A stretch of 64,000 bases of DNA from Artemisia argyi (Eukaryota > Streptophyta > Magnoliopsida > Asterales > Asteraceae). The notes beneath the pieces are model-generated. The model was not told where the DNA came from. It ran no database searches and saw nothing but the letters and a program-made list of their open reading frames with translations. This document shows, piece after piece, positions 49,470 to 61,239 of the stretch. Numbering within the stretch: the first letter of the stretch is position 1; every line of letters starts with the position of its first letter. Where the stretch lies: contig CM060698.1 of the NCBI GenBank assembly GCA_030686995.1, forward strand, positions 140,511,106 to 140,575,105. The letters are read 5' to 3'. The translations under genes and the position numbers were made by a program.

Positions 49470-51698
49470 TGATTGGTTCAAAACGGTCAACTAAGTTTTC
49501 CAATGTGATTGGTCAACCAAGTCAAACGTCTACAACCAACTAACCAAGGAGTACAGTGTATTCCCGGGTCGTTATGTCCCAGCGAGGTAAGCAATTGTAT
49601 TCAAAAACGTTTAAAGTGATCGGGTGATTTAACAGGAGGATCAGGAATTTGGTTTGAATGATTATACTACGAGATTATGATTGAAAATGACTTAAAAACA
49701 CTATTGGAACAATTACTGATAATCAGATAACCTAGAAACGTAAGTTAAACCTAAAACGCGCGTTTAAATTAAAAATAACGCGAACGCGCAAAATAAAAAG
49801 TGAAACGTGAGCAAATAAAGTCCTACGAACGTGAAAATTATATTTTTACAATCCTAATGATATAAAAAAATTTTTAGAAAAAGAAAAATAATTTTTACAC
49901 TATTTAATTAATTATTAATTTCTAATTGCTTTTTAATTAACTAAATTAAACTAATTATTAATTAATTATGAAAATTAACTAGAAAAATGAAAATTAAATT
50001 TAGAAAAATCTAAAATATTATAAAACTAATTTTAAAACAGAAAACTTATTTTTTTCTACTTTTTAATTATTTATTATTAATTAAAACTAATTATTTAATT
50101 AATTTAAACTACAATTAATTATAAAAAAATACTAAATGATAAAAGAAAAATCTGAAAAAAATTCCTAAAATTATTTTAAGTAATAAGCAGCCTAAGAAAA
50201 ATTTAAAAATGAGAATTGCTTATGAATAAGCAGAAAAATAAGCCAAAGGGCTTAAATAGAAGCTATCACTTTCTAAATTTTTGTCTTTTTCTTAATTTTC
50301 TTTTGCAAACCTGTTAAACTACTTAAAATAAGAAACTTTTGTGAAAGAACTTTTGGTGGAACTCAAAAATAAGCTGTGTGCTAAGCAAAAAGCCAAACAG
50401 TTTGACTTTCCTTAACCAACAAATAAATAAGCTCAAATAAGCTTGTGTGGGGTCCACTGATGTAAATTAAGGTTCAAATAAGTTACTTGGACACTTTTAA
50501 ACTAAACTCAACCAAATAAGCTATCTGAGTAAGCAATTAGCACAACAATAAGCTCAAAATTTCTAGGCTGAGACAGATTTGGGGACACACTTTCAAACCA
50601 AGACCAGGTGGGGTCCACAATGGTTAAGAGCTCAAGCTTGGTTGAAACAGCTAGCCTGCTAGCTTGTGAACATTTTGGAAGCAAAAACAAGCTCTGGGGC
50701 CCACAATGGTGGCCACAATCAACCACCAAAGGTGGTGATGTGGTGGTGAAGGACTGTGCACAGGGGAATCAGTCCCCCTGCAGGTCTCTTTGAGGCTCTA
50801 TGGGACCCACTATACAAATTACAATAAATCTGACAAAAATACTACAAATCAACAAGCTGGGAGTGAACAAGCTTGTAAAAGCTCAAGTACTAATTCATTC
50901 TATTAAGCTAATTACAGATCACCAAAGATTGAGCAATTTGACTGAGACAAGTTTTCGACTTTTTGAAACTTGATGACAGGTTGACTTTTGCTAAGTTTAA
51001 GTGATCCTAACCTACTTATTATGATGTTACAAACTGATTTGAGACTAATTTAAGTTATCTAAGCCACTTATGCAACTAAAATGAGTGATCATGATCCAAA
51101 ATACTAAACAGTGAACTGTGATGAGGTGATTAATGGTTATTTTGACTTATTGTATAAAAGACCTGCATTTTATGGTTTGAAAATGTTCTATTATCCTAAA
51201 CTGAATTGCTACAATCAAAGTTAACAACAAACTTGAGCCAGAACACCCTAAATCCTATTGAACCAAACACCCTTTTAAAAATCTTATTGTGTGATTTTCA
51301 AATCCATACTCTGATTCAAAGTGAGTTACTGATTCACTAGGATTCATGATGAAATAGTGAGCTGATTTAGACACATATATATTAGTTTAAACTACAAATA
51401 CCAACTATGCTACTAAAACTTAATTGGTCAGTCAAGGGGTGAAATCTTACAAAAGAGATTTTTTTAAAACCAAAACCTAATAAAATCTCACAAATAGATC
51501 TAATGTAAACTAATAAGATAGATAAGCACAAATAAGCAGCCTAGTAAGCTAAGGTACAATGAAGATATGAGAAACTGGTTCACAGTGTGCTTCCAAGCTT
51601 AAAACATGAACCAAGGTACCAAACCTATTGCCTCCCAAGAAGCTCTATACCACAGCCATCCAGTATTAGCTGAGCTCCAGCCATCTTCAATCTTCTTT

Positions 51699-51731
<33 letters not shown>

Positions 51732-53047
51732 CTTTTGATTTTCTCTATTTTTCTTTTTGCCTTCTTTTTCTACTGACCTGAGTTTTAATGGTTTCTAATA
51801 GCTAAAATAAGCTATATATGAGCTTAAGTGATCTTAAGAATCCATGACAACAACAACTAACAACATTAACCTAATATTGAGATTATTTGAATATTTAAGC
51901 AAGAATAAAACTGACTTCAAAACAAATACTGAATTTGATTAATGACAAAGGTTTAGATTACAATGAAGAACATTTGGATTACAACTGAGAAGGTTTAAAT
52001 TACAATAAGATTTAAACATTAACTAACTTGACATTAATTTTACTCTAAAAAAAACTACACACTTTCTTCTCTGCTACAACTTCCTTTTTATACTCCTCCA
52101 TTAGGGTTTATTGAACCACTTGAACACTTCCCAGCAACAATCTTGTCCATAGGATCACTCAATTTAATCTTAGCCGTTTAAAAGTCTTGGCGCCAAAACC
52201 TTTTTGGCTGTTTCTTGAATATTATTGATGCCAGGGGTGATATCTTGGAGGTTAGTGTTTGTTTGGAGATGCAAGGGGGAGGGTTGAGTGTAGCAGGGGG
52301 GGGGGTTGTGATGATGGTGTTGGAGTTGCAGGTCTAGGGAGGTAGGGGGTGGGGTGGAGTCAAAATCGGTCAAAGGTTAGGGGGTTTTGTTTGACCGGTT
52401 ATAATAAAATGGGGGTGATGGGTGGGCTGATGGTTGGTTTGGGCCAGCAAAGGTGGATTGGGTGGGCTTGGGATAATGGGTGGATTGGGTTTTATTAAGA
52501 TTTGGATTTTGGGGAGTAGTAAATTAAAGGGTCCGGTTTGGTTTGTAAGGCATAATAACACAAGGACCAATTTTGTACTTTTTTGAATTTTGAGGACCCA
52601 ACTTGTAAATAATCCAAAGTTTTAATAAGGACTATTTTTGACATAGGTGAATAGTACAAAGGCAATTTTTGATAATTTTTTATATTTCAAAACCCTAGGG
52701 ACCATTTGTGTAATTTTCCAAACTGCAGGGACCATTTGTGTAATTTTCTCAAAGTTTTCACCCAAGGATCGTTTTTGATAATTTTTGACTTTAGAAAACC
52801 TTGGGTTGACTTTTCTTTCATTTTAAACTTCCAGGGACTAGTTTTGTCAATTTTTGAAACTTGAGGGACTGAAACTGCCAATTGTGCAAACTTTGTTCGT
52901 TTTTCATTTGTTTTTAAACATTTTGCATCTAAAACATATAAAACACACTTTTGGAAAAATTTCTGTATTTTGATGCGTTTCTGAGTGTTTTTGGATGTTT
53001 TGGCAGTTCAGATTCGATAAAAATGATGAGTATTTACACACTCATCA
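49470..53047 (-). mobile_element. Solo LTR, 3.58 kb, TSD TTGTT
   Basis: On the minus strand it starts TGATGAGT and ends CCAATCA. TTGTT flanks it on both sides (49465-49469 and 53048-53052). No PBS, polypurine tract or coding region adjoins, so it is a solo LTR. The start and end resemble the LTR at 59003-61633. The interior is AT-rich with AATAAGCT words, and includes a poly-T run at 51702-51731 and GGACCATTTGTGTAATTTT repeats near 52690-52750. The TTG repeat at the target weakens the duplication evidence slightly. Confidence 0.78.
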
Positions 53048-53525
53048 TTGTTTTTGTTTGTTGTGTTATTGTTGTTTAATAAAATGTTGTTGTTGTTGTG
53101 AAAACTGATGTCCAAACACGATTAGATATACTCAAACTGCTTAATCACTAGAAATCGTAAGCTTCTATCCAAACACTCAAGATTGTAATTATTAATCTAA
53201 CAAAACATCCGCAGTAAGAAACTAAACATTTTATAAAGCAATCCCAAACACCACACGCTTAGCATTATTAACTTGTTATCCACATAGTTTCCTATATTAA
53301 CAAAAAAAAATATTCAAACACGAAGGCAAACATTTTATTCACACCACACTAGAGTTGTAAACTAGATACATTTTCATACAGACTCAAACTAAACAACCCG
53401 ACAGGCAAACGAACCAGATCAAACGAAACAACTCGACAACCAAACAAAACAACTCAAACTAAACAACTCTACAACCAAACGAAACAACCCATTTACTTTT
53501 TTTTGCGGCTACCTCCCGCTTTGCT

Positions 53526-53978
53526 TTAACTCGCACCATCTCTTCCTTTCCTTGCTCTCATTTTCTTGAGATGTGCAAACGTAGCTTCCAAATATGTTAT
53601 TCTATTTTCCAGATTATCAGCGTGCTTTTTGACGTCAAAGGTGCTTTCAGCTTCATCGTCACTTCCAACAGCAGCAGCTTGAGCTTCAGCAGCAGCTTGA
53701 GCATCAGCTTGAGCATGAGCAGCATCAATCTCTTCCAAATACTTTCTATAATACGGCTTTCGTCTCAACCATTCCAGAATCCGGTCCCTCTGAAACGATG
53801 CACATTTCACATAAGAACCATATTCATCAAAAATTTCCCAGCCCCAATGATTTATAATTTCATTATACAGGAGCTCGTGTGATAAAGCCTTTGACCACTC
53901 ATGTTCCGGCGTTAAACCATCCATTATATTGTTGTTTATGATTTGTGAAAATTGACAATCGGGTTTTGTGAGAATCAA
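53526..53978 (-). CDS. Alanine-rich coiled-coil ORF in CACTA element
   Basis: 150 codons from the first ATG, or 132 from the internal ATG at 53924 (MDGLTPEHEWSK), which I think more likely. Features: an HEWSKALSHELLYNEII start, a basic RILEWLRRKPYYRKYLEEID segment, an Ala/Gln-rich linker (HAQADAQAAAEAQAAAVGSD) and a C-terminal coiled coil with a basic tail (KKMRARKGRD). I do not recognise the family. Position next to the right CACTA end suggests an element-encoded DNA-binding or accessory protein; that is inference. Confidence 0.45.
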   Translation of the reverse strand: MILTKPDCQFSQIINNNIMDGLTPEHEWSKALSHELLYNEIINHWGWEIFDEYGSYVKCASFQRDRILEWLRRKPYYRKYLEEIDAAHAQADAQAAAEAQAAAVGSDDEAESTFDVKKHADNLENRITYLEATFAHLKKMRARKGRDGAS

Positions 53979-54069
53979 AAATGTATGTGTAAAATGAGAC
54001 GGGAATGATTTATGAGAATGATTTTTGTGAGAATGATTTTGTGAGAATATTTATAAGAAAAAAATGTGA

Positions 54070-54460
54070 GGACATAATCCCGTCGACATGTCGACGGGAA
54101 CAAACAGGCGGGAAAAATCCCGCGACTTTATTGTCCAGTATTTTGTTATAAATAATTAAATAAACCCTTACCGTCGACATGTCGACGGGAATGTAAAACA
54201 AAAAACAATAATTAACGTTAATTACACTTTTATTATTGATTAATATTGTCCCGTCGACATGTCGACGGGACCATATTGGCGGGACAAATTTTCACTCAAG
54301 TTTTGGCAATTATTGAGGATGAAAAGTTTGACCAATATGGTCCCGTCAACATGTCGACGGGAGTATATTAACCCAAAAAATTCAACGCATTTGGCCTCGG
54401 TCAATCGGATTTTTTGTCGTTTTCTGCACGGTCCCGTCGACATTGTGTTGACGGGTAGAC
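54070..54460. repeat. CACTA subterminal palindromes, right end
   Basis: Five copies of CCCGTCGACATGTCGACGGG or close variants near 54080, 54172, 54250, 54343 and 54433, matching those at the left end. Confidence 0.85.
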
Positions 54461-54492
54461 CTTCGTCGCCTGTTCTCCTGTTTCTTGTAGTG

Positions 54493-55086
54493 TGGAGAAA
54501 TAAAATGTTATGTATCAACACAGCCCCAAACCTTTGCATTGGCGAACAGCTAGCCACAGTGCCAACACGAGCTTGAAATCGCACCACCGTCACCTTTGAC
54601 GCTAGAACGAAGCCACACTAGAGTCAAATGAGGCATGTATCTTAACTGAACATTAGTTAATAAAACACAATGATTGAAAATCTAATGGTTGGTTAACCAA
54701 ATGCTAATTTGCGACTTAGACAACATAAATAATGATGTCCAGATTCATGTTTTAAAGAGTTGCCAAAATCAAAAGTAAATATGATGAAAGATAAATGCCT
54801 AACCCATATGTCAAACATAAAATAATTGATGCACGAGTTAACCATATACTATTTTTTTTACTTGTAGGAGAATTTTCGAAAATCTACAACTTGGTGCCTT
54901 TAGATTTTCTTTTGATACGCCATATATTCCAAAAGAACGTGACAAATTTCTCTGCCTTTTTTACAATTGCTAAGCATAGCTCTATGTGTCATAGAATTAT
55001 GGTTAAGTTTACCTTAGTTGAAAATCAACTATTAATTAACATCAAATTAACGTACTATGTTTAAGTATTTAACAATACTTTTTATG
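54493..55086. other. Flanking sequence, nothing recognised
   Basis: Sequence between the two CACTA elements, without genes. Confidence 0.5.
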
Positions 55087-55902
55087 ATTATAATAAGAGT
55101 AAATTTCATAAATCGTCCCTGTGGTTTAACGGGTTTAACGGATTTGGTCCCTCGAAAGATTTTTTCTCAGATCCTCTCCCCGTGGTTTATACTCGTAACG
55201 GGTTTGGTCCCTCTGGCTAACTGTCGTTAGTTTTTTCCGTTAGCTAACGACCGTTTGCAACAAACATTTGCACCGTTAGTCCTTTATACTAACGGCCGTT
55301 TATACTTAACACAAAATATGTTTTTTTTATTAAAAAAAATTAAAATTAAAATAAATAAATAAAAAACTTAAAAATTGGTTTTCTTATAATTTTTTTTCTA
55401 AATATCTTTAAAATTTATACACGTTCTTATACACATTTCTATACACGTTTCATACACACATTTTTATATAAATTTTATACACGTTTTATACACACGTTTT
55501 TATACATGATTTTATACACATATTTTTATACACACATTTTTATGTACACGTTTTTATACACTCATTTTTATACACATGTTTTTGCACACGTTTTTATATA
55601 CACGTTTTTATACACACTTTTTTATACACACGTGTTTACACACGTTTTTATACACATGTTTTTATACACACATTTTTATACACACGATTTTATACACATA
55701 TTCTTATACACACATTTTTATGTACACGTTTTTATACACTCATTTTTATACACACGTTTTTATACACACGTTTTTATATACACGTTTTAAAGATATTTAT
55801 AAATAAAATTTATAAGAAAACCAATTTTTTAATTTTTTTTTATTTATTTATTTTAATTTTTTTTTAATTAAGAAAAAAACATATTTTGTGTTAAGTATAA
55901 AC
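55087..55902. mobile_element. Foldback element with minisatellite core, right arm truncated
   Basis: Left arm 55298-55412 and right arm 55786-55902 are inverted repeats of about 115 nt (GTTTATACTTAACACAAAAT on the left, its complement at the right edge). The core is a tandem array of about 14-nt CGTTTTTATACACA units (55413-55785). The left arm continues outward with ATCGTCCCTGTGGTTTAACG sequence; the right counterpart is absent because a CACTA element begins at 55903. Frames rich in Tyr/Thr/His here are translations of the repeat. Confidence 0.75.
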
Positions 55903-58900
55903 CACTACAACAAATCACTTGATTGTACACTGTTATACTGTTATATCCCCACGTTCCAAAGTGCGTACAAATTTAAAGTCCACGCTTCCTGTTGCGTGGA
56001 GTATCTATGCGTCACAAAAAAAATACACGCTTATATATGTGAACAAACATTCAAGGACTCTACTCTAATAAGCGTGGAGAAATGATATTAAAGTACGCGC
56101 TTTTTTGTATGTATAAAGGATGCACATGTCCACACTAATATGTGTCAACGGGAACTTTAAAGTCCACGCTTCTAAGCATGAAGAACCTGAAAACTGATAA
56201 AACAATTTTTTGCACGCTTTTATGTGTTAACCTATTACTTTTAATAATTTAAAAAAAATAAAAAATAAAATAAAATACAGAATACACATATAGAACTGCA
56301 CCTTTATCATACAAACATTCAATATAAAAGGTACCCAAACTAATATAGAATATACATACAGAACTGCAACTGAACATGACATACTTAAATCTGCAACTTA
56401 ACATAATATACTTAAATCTGCAGCTAATCATTCATAAACTAATATAGACCATACTTTTAAGTATCATTCTTCACAGTTCATCTTCCATTATCCTTGAACA
56501 AGCTCAAGCTCCTATCTTTTAGACGAGACTGAAATCCATTAAAATTTTCTTCTAACTTTTGTCTTCAACACGCACCTATCGTTTGTCTTCAACAAGCTCC
56601 TAAATAACACATAACAGCTTAAAATCAGTAACCCACAAAAACAAGTATAATATTACACATCCTTAAATATCACAGTCAAGACAACTAACTAAATCGCACA
56701 ACAAAATGACCGCCTTCCTTGCAATAGTTACCATATTAGAATCACAAAGACTCTTAAAGAACAGGTGATCATAAAAAATCTACTCCAAAGTCGCAAAAAA
56801 ATTTAGTTTATCCAAAAGTGCCATGAATTTTTAACCTTTTAGAATGTTTTTAACCCGCTTGTTACTTAATTGAATAACTTGCATTATACTTTTCTCAAAC
56901 TATACCAGATTAAATGAAATAAGTTAAACAGGGTAACAATCAGGCAATATCTTTTTAGAGACTCCATGGATGATAACAAAAAAAAAGTCTGCAACCTGAC
57001 TGCCATTAACTTTAGATCAAATAATGTATGCTATCATTGTCATCTCTAAAATACCTCATCATGGAACTTGGTCGCATATTCAATAAACTTCTAATTAGCT
57101 ATGACTTCCTCTTTCATGCAAGACCAATGTTTGAAATACAAATACAGTTACCATATTAGAATCACAAACCTCTTAAAACTACTAATACTAAAACTACCAG
57201 ATAGTACTCTAATGCAAAAAACCATAACGTAATAAATCCATGACAATCTAGTTGTCATTTCTCCCCAAAAATGTTATGCTATCCTGAGAGTAATACATAG
57301 CTGAACTTGTAGGACCTTAAGCATACAAAAAAGTAGTGCATACAACCTCAGATTTATCCTATCAATCAAACTTGAACTTCCCATTGGTCTACTATGAATT
57401 GTCGGTTATGACTAAGTTGACTTGCTGCTACATTTTTGGTTTTTCTACAGAGCATAAATATGAGATTGTAAGACGATTGCAAGAAAGAAAACATATCTGT
57501 GGCATCTGATATAGTGCTGACAGAACCTGGTCTGAGTGTGATAATCAGTGTTGTACTAACTAGTCGAACAATCTTCCAAAGGATGAAAAATTACACTGTA
57601 GGCTTTCGCTTGAATCTTAAAAGCATATTTCATTTATAGTCAACTACTAATACTTATTATCTTCATTTGTGGACCTATCTACATTAATCCTTATATCATG
57701 GATTGGGACCATTATATTAAATGATCCATGTAAATCACACACGTCTACACGTCATCAATAAACCAATGCCAGATCATAATTCAAATAATCTCAAACAATG
57801 GCGTTTCTACTGCTAGATCACTAAACTATGCCACATTGCCACGTCATCTATTTAACAAAATCTAATCACATTTTAATTCAACTGATCCATGTAAATCACA
57901 ATCAATATCACACCTAACAGTACTTCAACACCTAATCACTATACCAATGCCACACCATCATTTTCATGGATTCTAATCTAATAACAAATTGGTACACCAT
58001 CAAATATACGCACCCAGTGTCATCATTTCTCTTAAAACTCCATCACATACTATGATTTACATCATCTACGATATTTCGCCACATCATCAATAAACACTGG
58101 CCACACTATCACCTCAATAAAACTTCTTTCAACACAAATCACAAATCTCTAATACTAGTTAAATTTGCCACAATCATCATTTCAGTAAAAACTAACAGTA
58201 ACTCAATAATCTAATAATAAACTGCCACGTAATCATTTCTAAAAATAGATGAAATTACAATCAAAGAGTACCTCAAAATGATCCTGAATCTTATCAGTAA
58301 ATATCAAATACCATCAATCAATTATAAACTAACTAAAGTAAAAAAAAGATACCCGGGTAGTGATCCATGACAGGTGAGTATTGATCCATGACGGGTGATG
58401 CGCTAGAAGAGGGCTGAAAAAAAATTATTATCTTCAAACAAGGGACTGAAAGGAAAAAAAAGTGCAATAAACAATAAACCACTCACTTGTTTGTCACATG
58501 TACTAGTAGCAGCAGAAGTAGAAGCATCATTATATAGATCTGGAAACGCGGTTTGAAAAACTTTCAACATTCCATAAACTTCATTCAGCTGTTTTCCCAT
58601 ATTATTCAGTTGCGAAACTAGAGTGTCTACTTGCTTACTGTATGACTAAACTTTGTTCTGTTGAGTCTCTAATTGCTTTTTTGAGTCTCTATTTCCTTAC
58701 TTTGATTGTCTACCTTCTCCAACAGAAAACGGTTTTCATTTGCTAGTACTTCACCCCTCATCATTCTTAGATCGCAAGAAAACTTAGTTATTTGGGATTT
58801 TGTCACACCGGCCCCAAAACATCGAGGTTCTTCATTTCCAAACAGTTTGTTAAGAACCTCCCTAGCAATTTCTGCCTCTAAGGCATGTTCAATATTACCT

Positions 58901-59002
58901 TCGGGACCTACTAGCTCGATTTTCTTCTTTGATATTTCTTGATTTGCTATAACCTAAAACAAACAGTGCATACACTTTTAAGTTCATAAATGAAAGCATG
59001 CC
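55903..59002. mobile_element. Second CACTA element, left part
   Basis: Starts CACTACAACAAATCACTTG at the break in the foldback arm. Subterminal words CCACGCTT/AAGCGTGG recur at about 55980, 56030, 56075 and 56165. A Transposase_24-like gene lies at 58320-58953. The element is interrupted at 59003 by an LTR retrotransposon, so its right end is outside the window or lost. Between 56200 and 58300 no gene was recognised. Confidence 0.6.
58320..58953 (-). pseudogene. Transposase_24-like gene fragment, decayed
   Basis: The main exon 58487-58953 starts after an AG acceptor and encodes EIAREVLNKLFGNEEPRCFG, AGVTKSQITKF and coiled-coil sequence, then LNEVYGMLKVFQTAFPDLYN. The F-G-x(n)-R-x-x-G-x-G-V-T pattern resembles Transposase_24 proteins of CACTA elements. 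A frameshift near 58680 and a TAG after it break the frame. A short last exon near 58320-58414 (SPVMDQYSPVMDHYPG) follows an AG acceptor. Confidence 0.5.
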
Positions 59003-60548
59003 TGATTCGTGCCGTCGAGCATAGCAGTTTTAAATTTATAAAAGTTTTCCCGTTAGATAAAATAGTCACTTGTAAACAAATAACGATTCTATCTCCCGAG
59101 GTCGTTTTCCCAACGAGATTTGAATTGAGATTTACGTTGTGTTTTTAGTTAATGCTTGAATATCCAATATTTTAGGTTTTTATAAAAGGTTTTAAAAACT
59201 AATATAAGTGGTAAAAACTAGATTAATAAAGCATGATAAAACTAAGGCCTGGAAGATAAGACGATAAAAAGATATGCTTGCTAAGTGACACAATAAGTTC
59301 ATTAACGGTGGACTAAGGTTTGATGACGAATTATTTTCCTTAAACAAGATTATTTCCTCACAACGTTGGTTTATTTTGCAAACAATCTTTTAAAAAGAAA
59401 ATAATTACTAGATGTGTAATTTGATTATTTTCCGGCTTTTGCCCTTCGAATAATAAAATCACAAATCTAAATAACTTGTCTAATTATTAATCACAATCCC
59501 CTTTTATTAATCCACACTTAAATCACAAATCCTTATCACTTAGCAAACATAAAAAGCTACTCGCTACACATATCAAATAAGCTAACCAAAACAAACATAT
59601 AAACTAATTAACTAAAAGTGAAAAGGATAAGAAAATAGAACCCGGATATAAGAGATGAGATGAAATTAACCACCCGATCTTATAAACTAAACAAACCATA
59701 AAGTTTAATTCCTAAAAAGCTTTAATAAAACCAAATAGTTAATAAAGTTTGTGACTTTATTAACTGATTAGCTTATTAAGACTAAAAAGTAATAAACTTT
59801 ATTGATAAGCTAGCTTATAAGACTTTTAAGCTCCGGCCTTAGCGGTAGAAATGATGATAAACAAAGAAAAATCAAAACTTTATTAGGATTAAACAATAAT
59901 AATGGCCAAATAAGCTATGAAAGAGCTTATTGGTTGATAAAGCTACAAACTTTATTATTAATAACCTAATAAAAAGCTAAAAGATTGAAACTTTATGAGA
60001 AAAACTTAATAAATCTAAGCTAATGAGCTATTTTGAAAGAAAAACTAATAAAGTTAAAAACTTTTTATAAAATAACTATTAAAACTATGTAGATCTATAA
60101 TAATAAACTAATTAATTGCTTTTAATAAAAGTAAAACTAATAAAAATCAAATCTTTTTTGTTTTTATAAAGTAATTTGTAAAAACAAAAATTAGATCTAA
60201 GTTTATAAAAGCTTTTAAAAACAAAGTAGTAAAAGAGAGTTTATTAAATAAGCTAAATCTAAATAAGCCACAAAAAGCTAATAAGCTTTCATGACTTATT
60301 AGATAAGAAAAGTAAAAGAAAAGAAAAAGAGTAGAAGTGAAAAGAAAATAATTTTCAAAGCTTCAAATTAAATCTTCATCTTATATTAATAAACTAAAAA
60401 GTTGATTACAAAAAGCATTTGAAATAGGCTATTTTATTACAATAATAAGCTAATCCTACTACAATAATCTAATATTACTCCTACTTCTAAATTACACCTA
60501 CTCCTACACTAATCTACTCTCCTGTATGTGAATATGGATCCGGATGTG

Positions 60549-60557
60549 TATATATAT
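60549..60557 (-). promoter_or_regulatory. LTR TATA box
   Basis: TATATATAT on either strand. In element sense it lies just downstream of the G-box/W-box region, the expected U3 layout. Confidence 0.5.
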
Positions 60558-60599
60558 CTGAGCTCCTGGTCTAGATCTTTAACAAATACAGTTCATACA

Positions 60600-61145
60600 T
60601 GCCACGTGTCGCGCTCTCATTAGAGGATTGGACTGCTAGAAGCTTCCTTGGACGTGCACAGTGTGACCTCGTACTGACGCACGCCTGTGCACTCTGACCT
60701 CCTTCTGACACGCGCTTGTTTCGTCATCTTGTACACGTGTCATCCTGTGATTGGTCCGGTGCTCTGCCACGTCTGATCCTCGTACCTGTCATGTCAGTCT
60801 GACCCTCGTACCTGCCATGTCAGTCTGACACCTGTACCTGCAATAGCAACTTCGTACCAATCATTAGATTTAATGAGCCGCCACGTGGCGGCCTCTTATT
60901 GGTCCACGTCAACAGGTGGGGCCCACTGGTCAACGGTGGTCAAGGGTAGTCAACAGCTGGTCAACGGTAGTCAACGCTAACCGGTCAAAGTTTGACCAGT
61001 CAACGGTCAACGAAAGTCAACGCTGACGGTCAATGGTCAACATGGTCAACGGTCAATGCTGACTGGTCAAAGGTCGGACCGGGTCGGGTCTGGATACGGG
61101 TCCGGTTCGGGTGGCCACGTGGACCATTGAGGTGGTGCCACGTGG
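60600..61145 (-). promoter_or_regulatory. G-box and W-box array in LTR
   Basis: Five CACGTG palindromes at 60603, 60734, 60882, 61116 and 61139, plus GCCACGTCTG and CCACGTC half sites. Between 60905 and 61075 about 15 GTCAA words, most GGTCAAC, give TTGAC cores (W-box) in element sense. Such motifs bind bZIP/bHLH and WRKY factors; function here is inferred. Confidence 0.65.
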
Positions 61146-61168
61146 CATGGAGAAATAATACTCCATTT

Positions 61169-61239
61169 TGCCTTAGCCAGGAATCGAACCTGGGTTATTT
61201 GTGTGGGAGTGAGGGTGATGTCCAGCTGAACTGGGCATA
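61169..61239 (-). repeat. tRNA-like segment in LTR
   Basis: In element sense: a box A-like CAGTTCAGCTGG, then about 35 nt on, a perfect T-arm CCAGG-TTCGATT-CCTGG, ending CTAAGGCA that can pair weakly with TGCC at the start. No convincing anticodon arm, so it is tRNA-derived and not a tRNA gene. Confidence 0.5.

Larger units (their letters stand above)
45468..54492. mobile_element. CACTA-type DNA transposon, 9.0 kb, non-autonomous
   Basis: Left end CACTAGTACAATCGACGC; right end reads, complemented, CACTACAAGAAACAGGAG. Both ends carry several copies of a subterminal palindrome GTCGACATGTCGAC, which ties them to one element. Flanking triplets are TGT and TGG, an imperfect 3-bp duplication. Inside are a broken Transposase_24-like gene, a GRF zinc-finger ORF, an alanine-rich ORF and two LTR-type insertions. 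No catalytic CACTA transposase was recognised. The terminal repeats agree only for the first bases, so the pairing rests mainly on the shared palindromes. Confidence 0.65.

Noticed and set aside
55506..55806. Frames rich in YTHFYTH
   Set aside because: Translations of the 14-nt minisatellite inside the foldback element.
61169..61239. A genuine tRNA gene
   Set aside because: T-arm and box B are good, but no proper anticodon arm or acceptor stem can be drawn.
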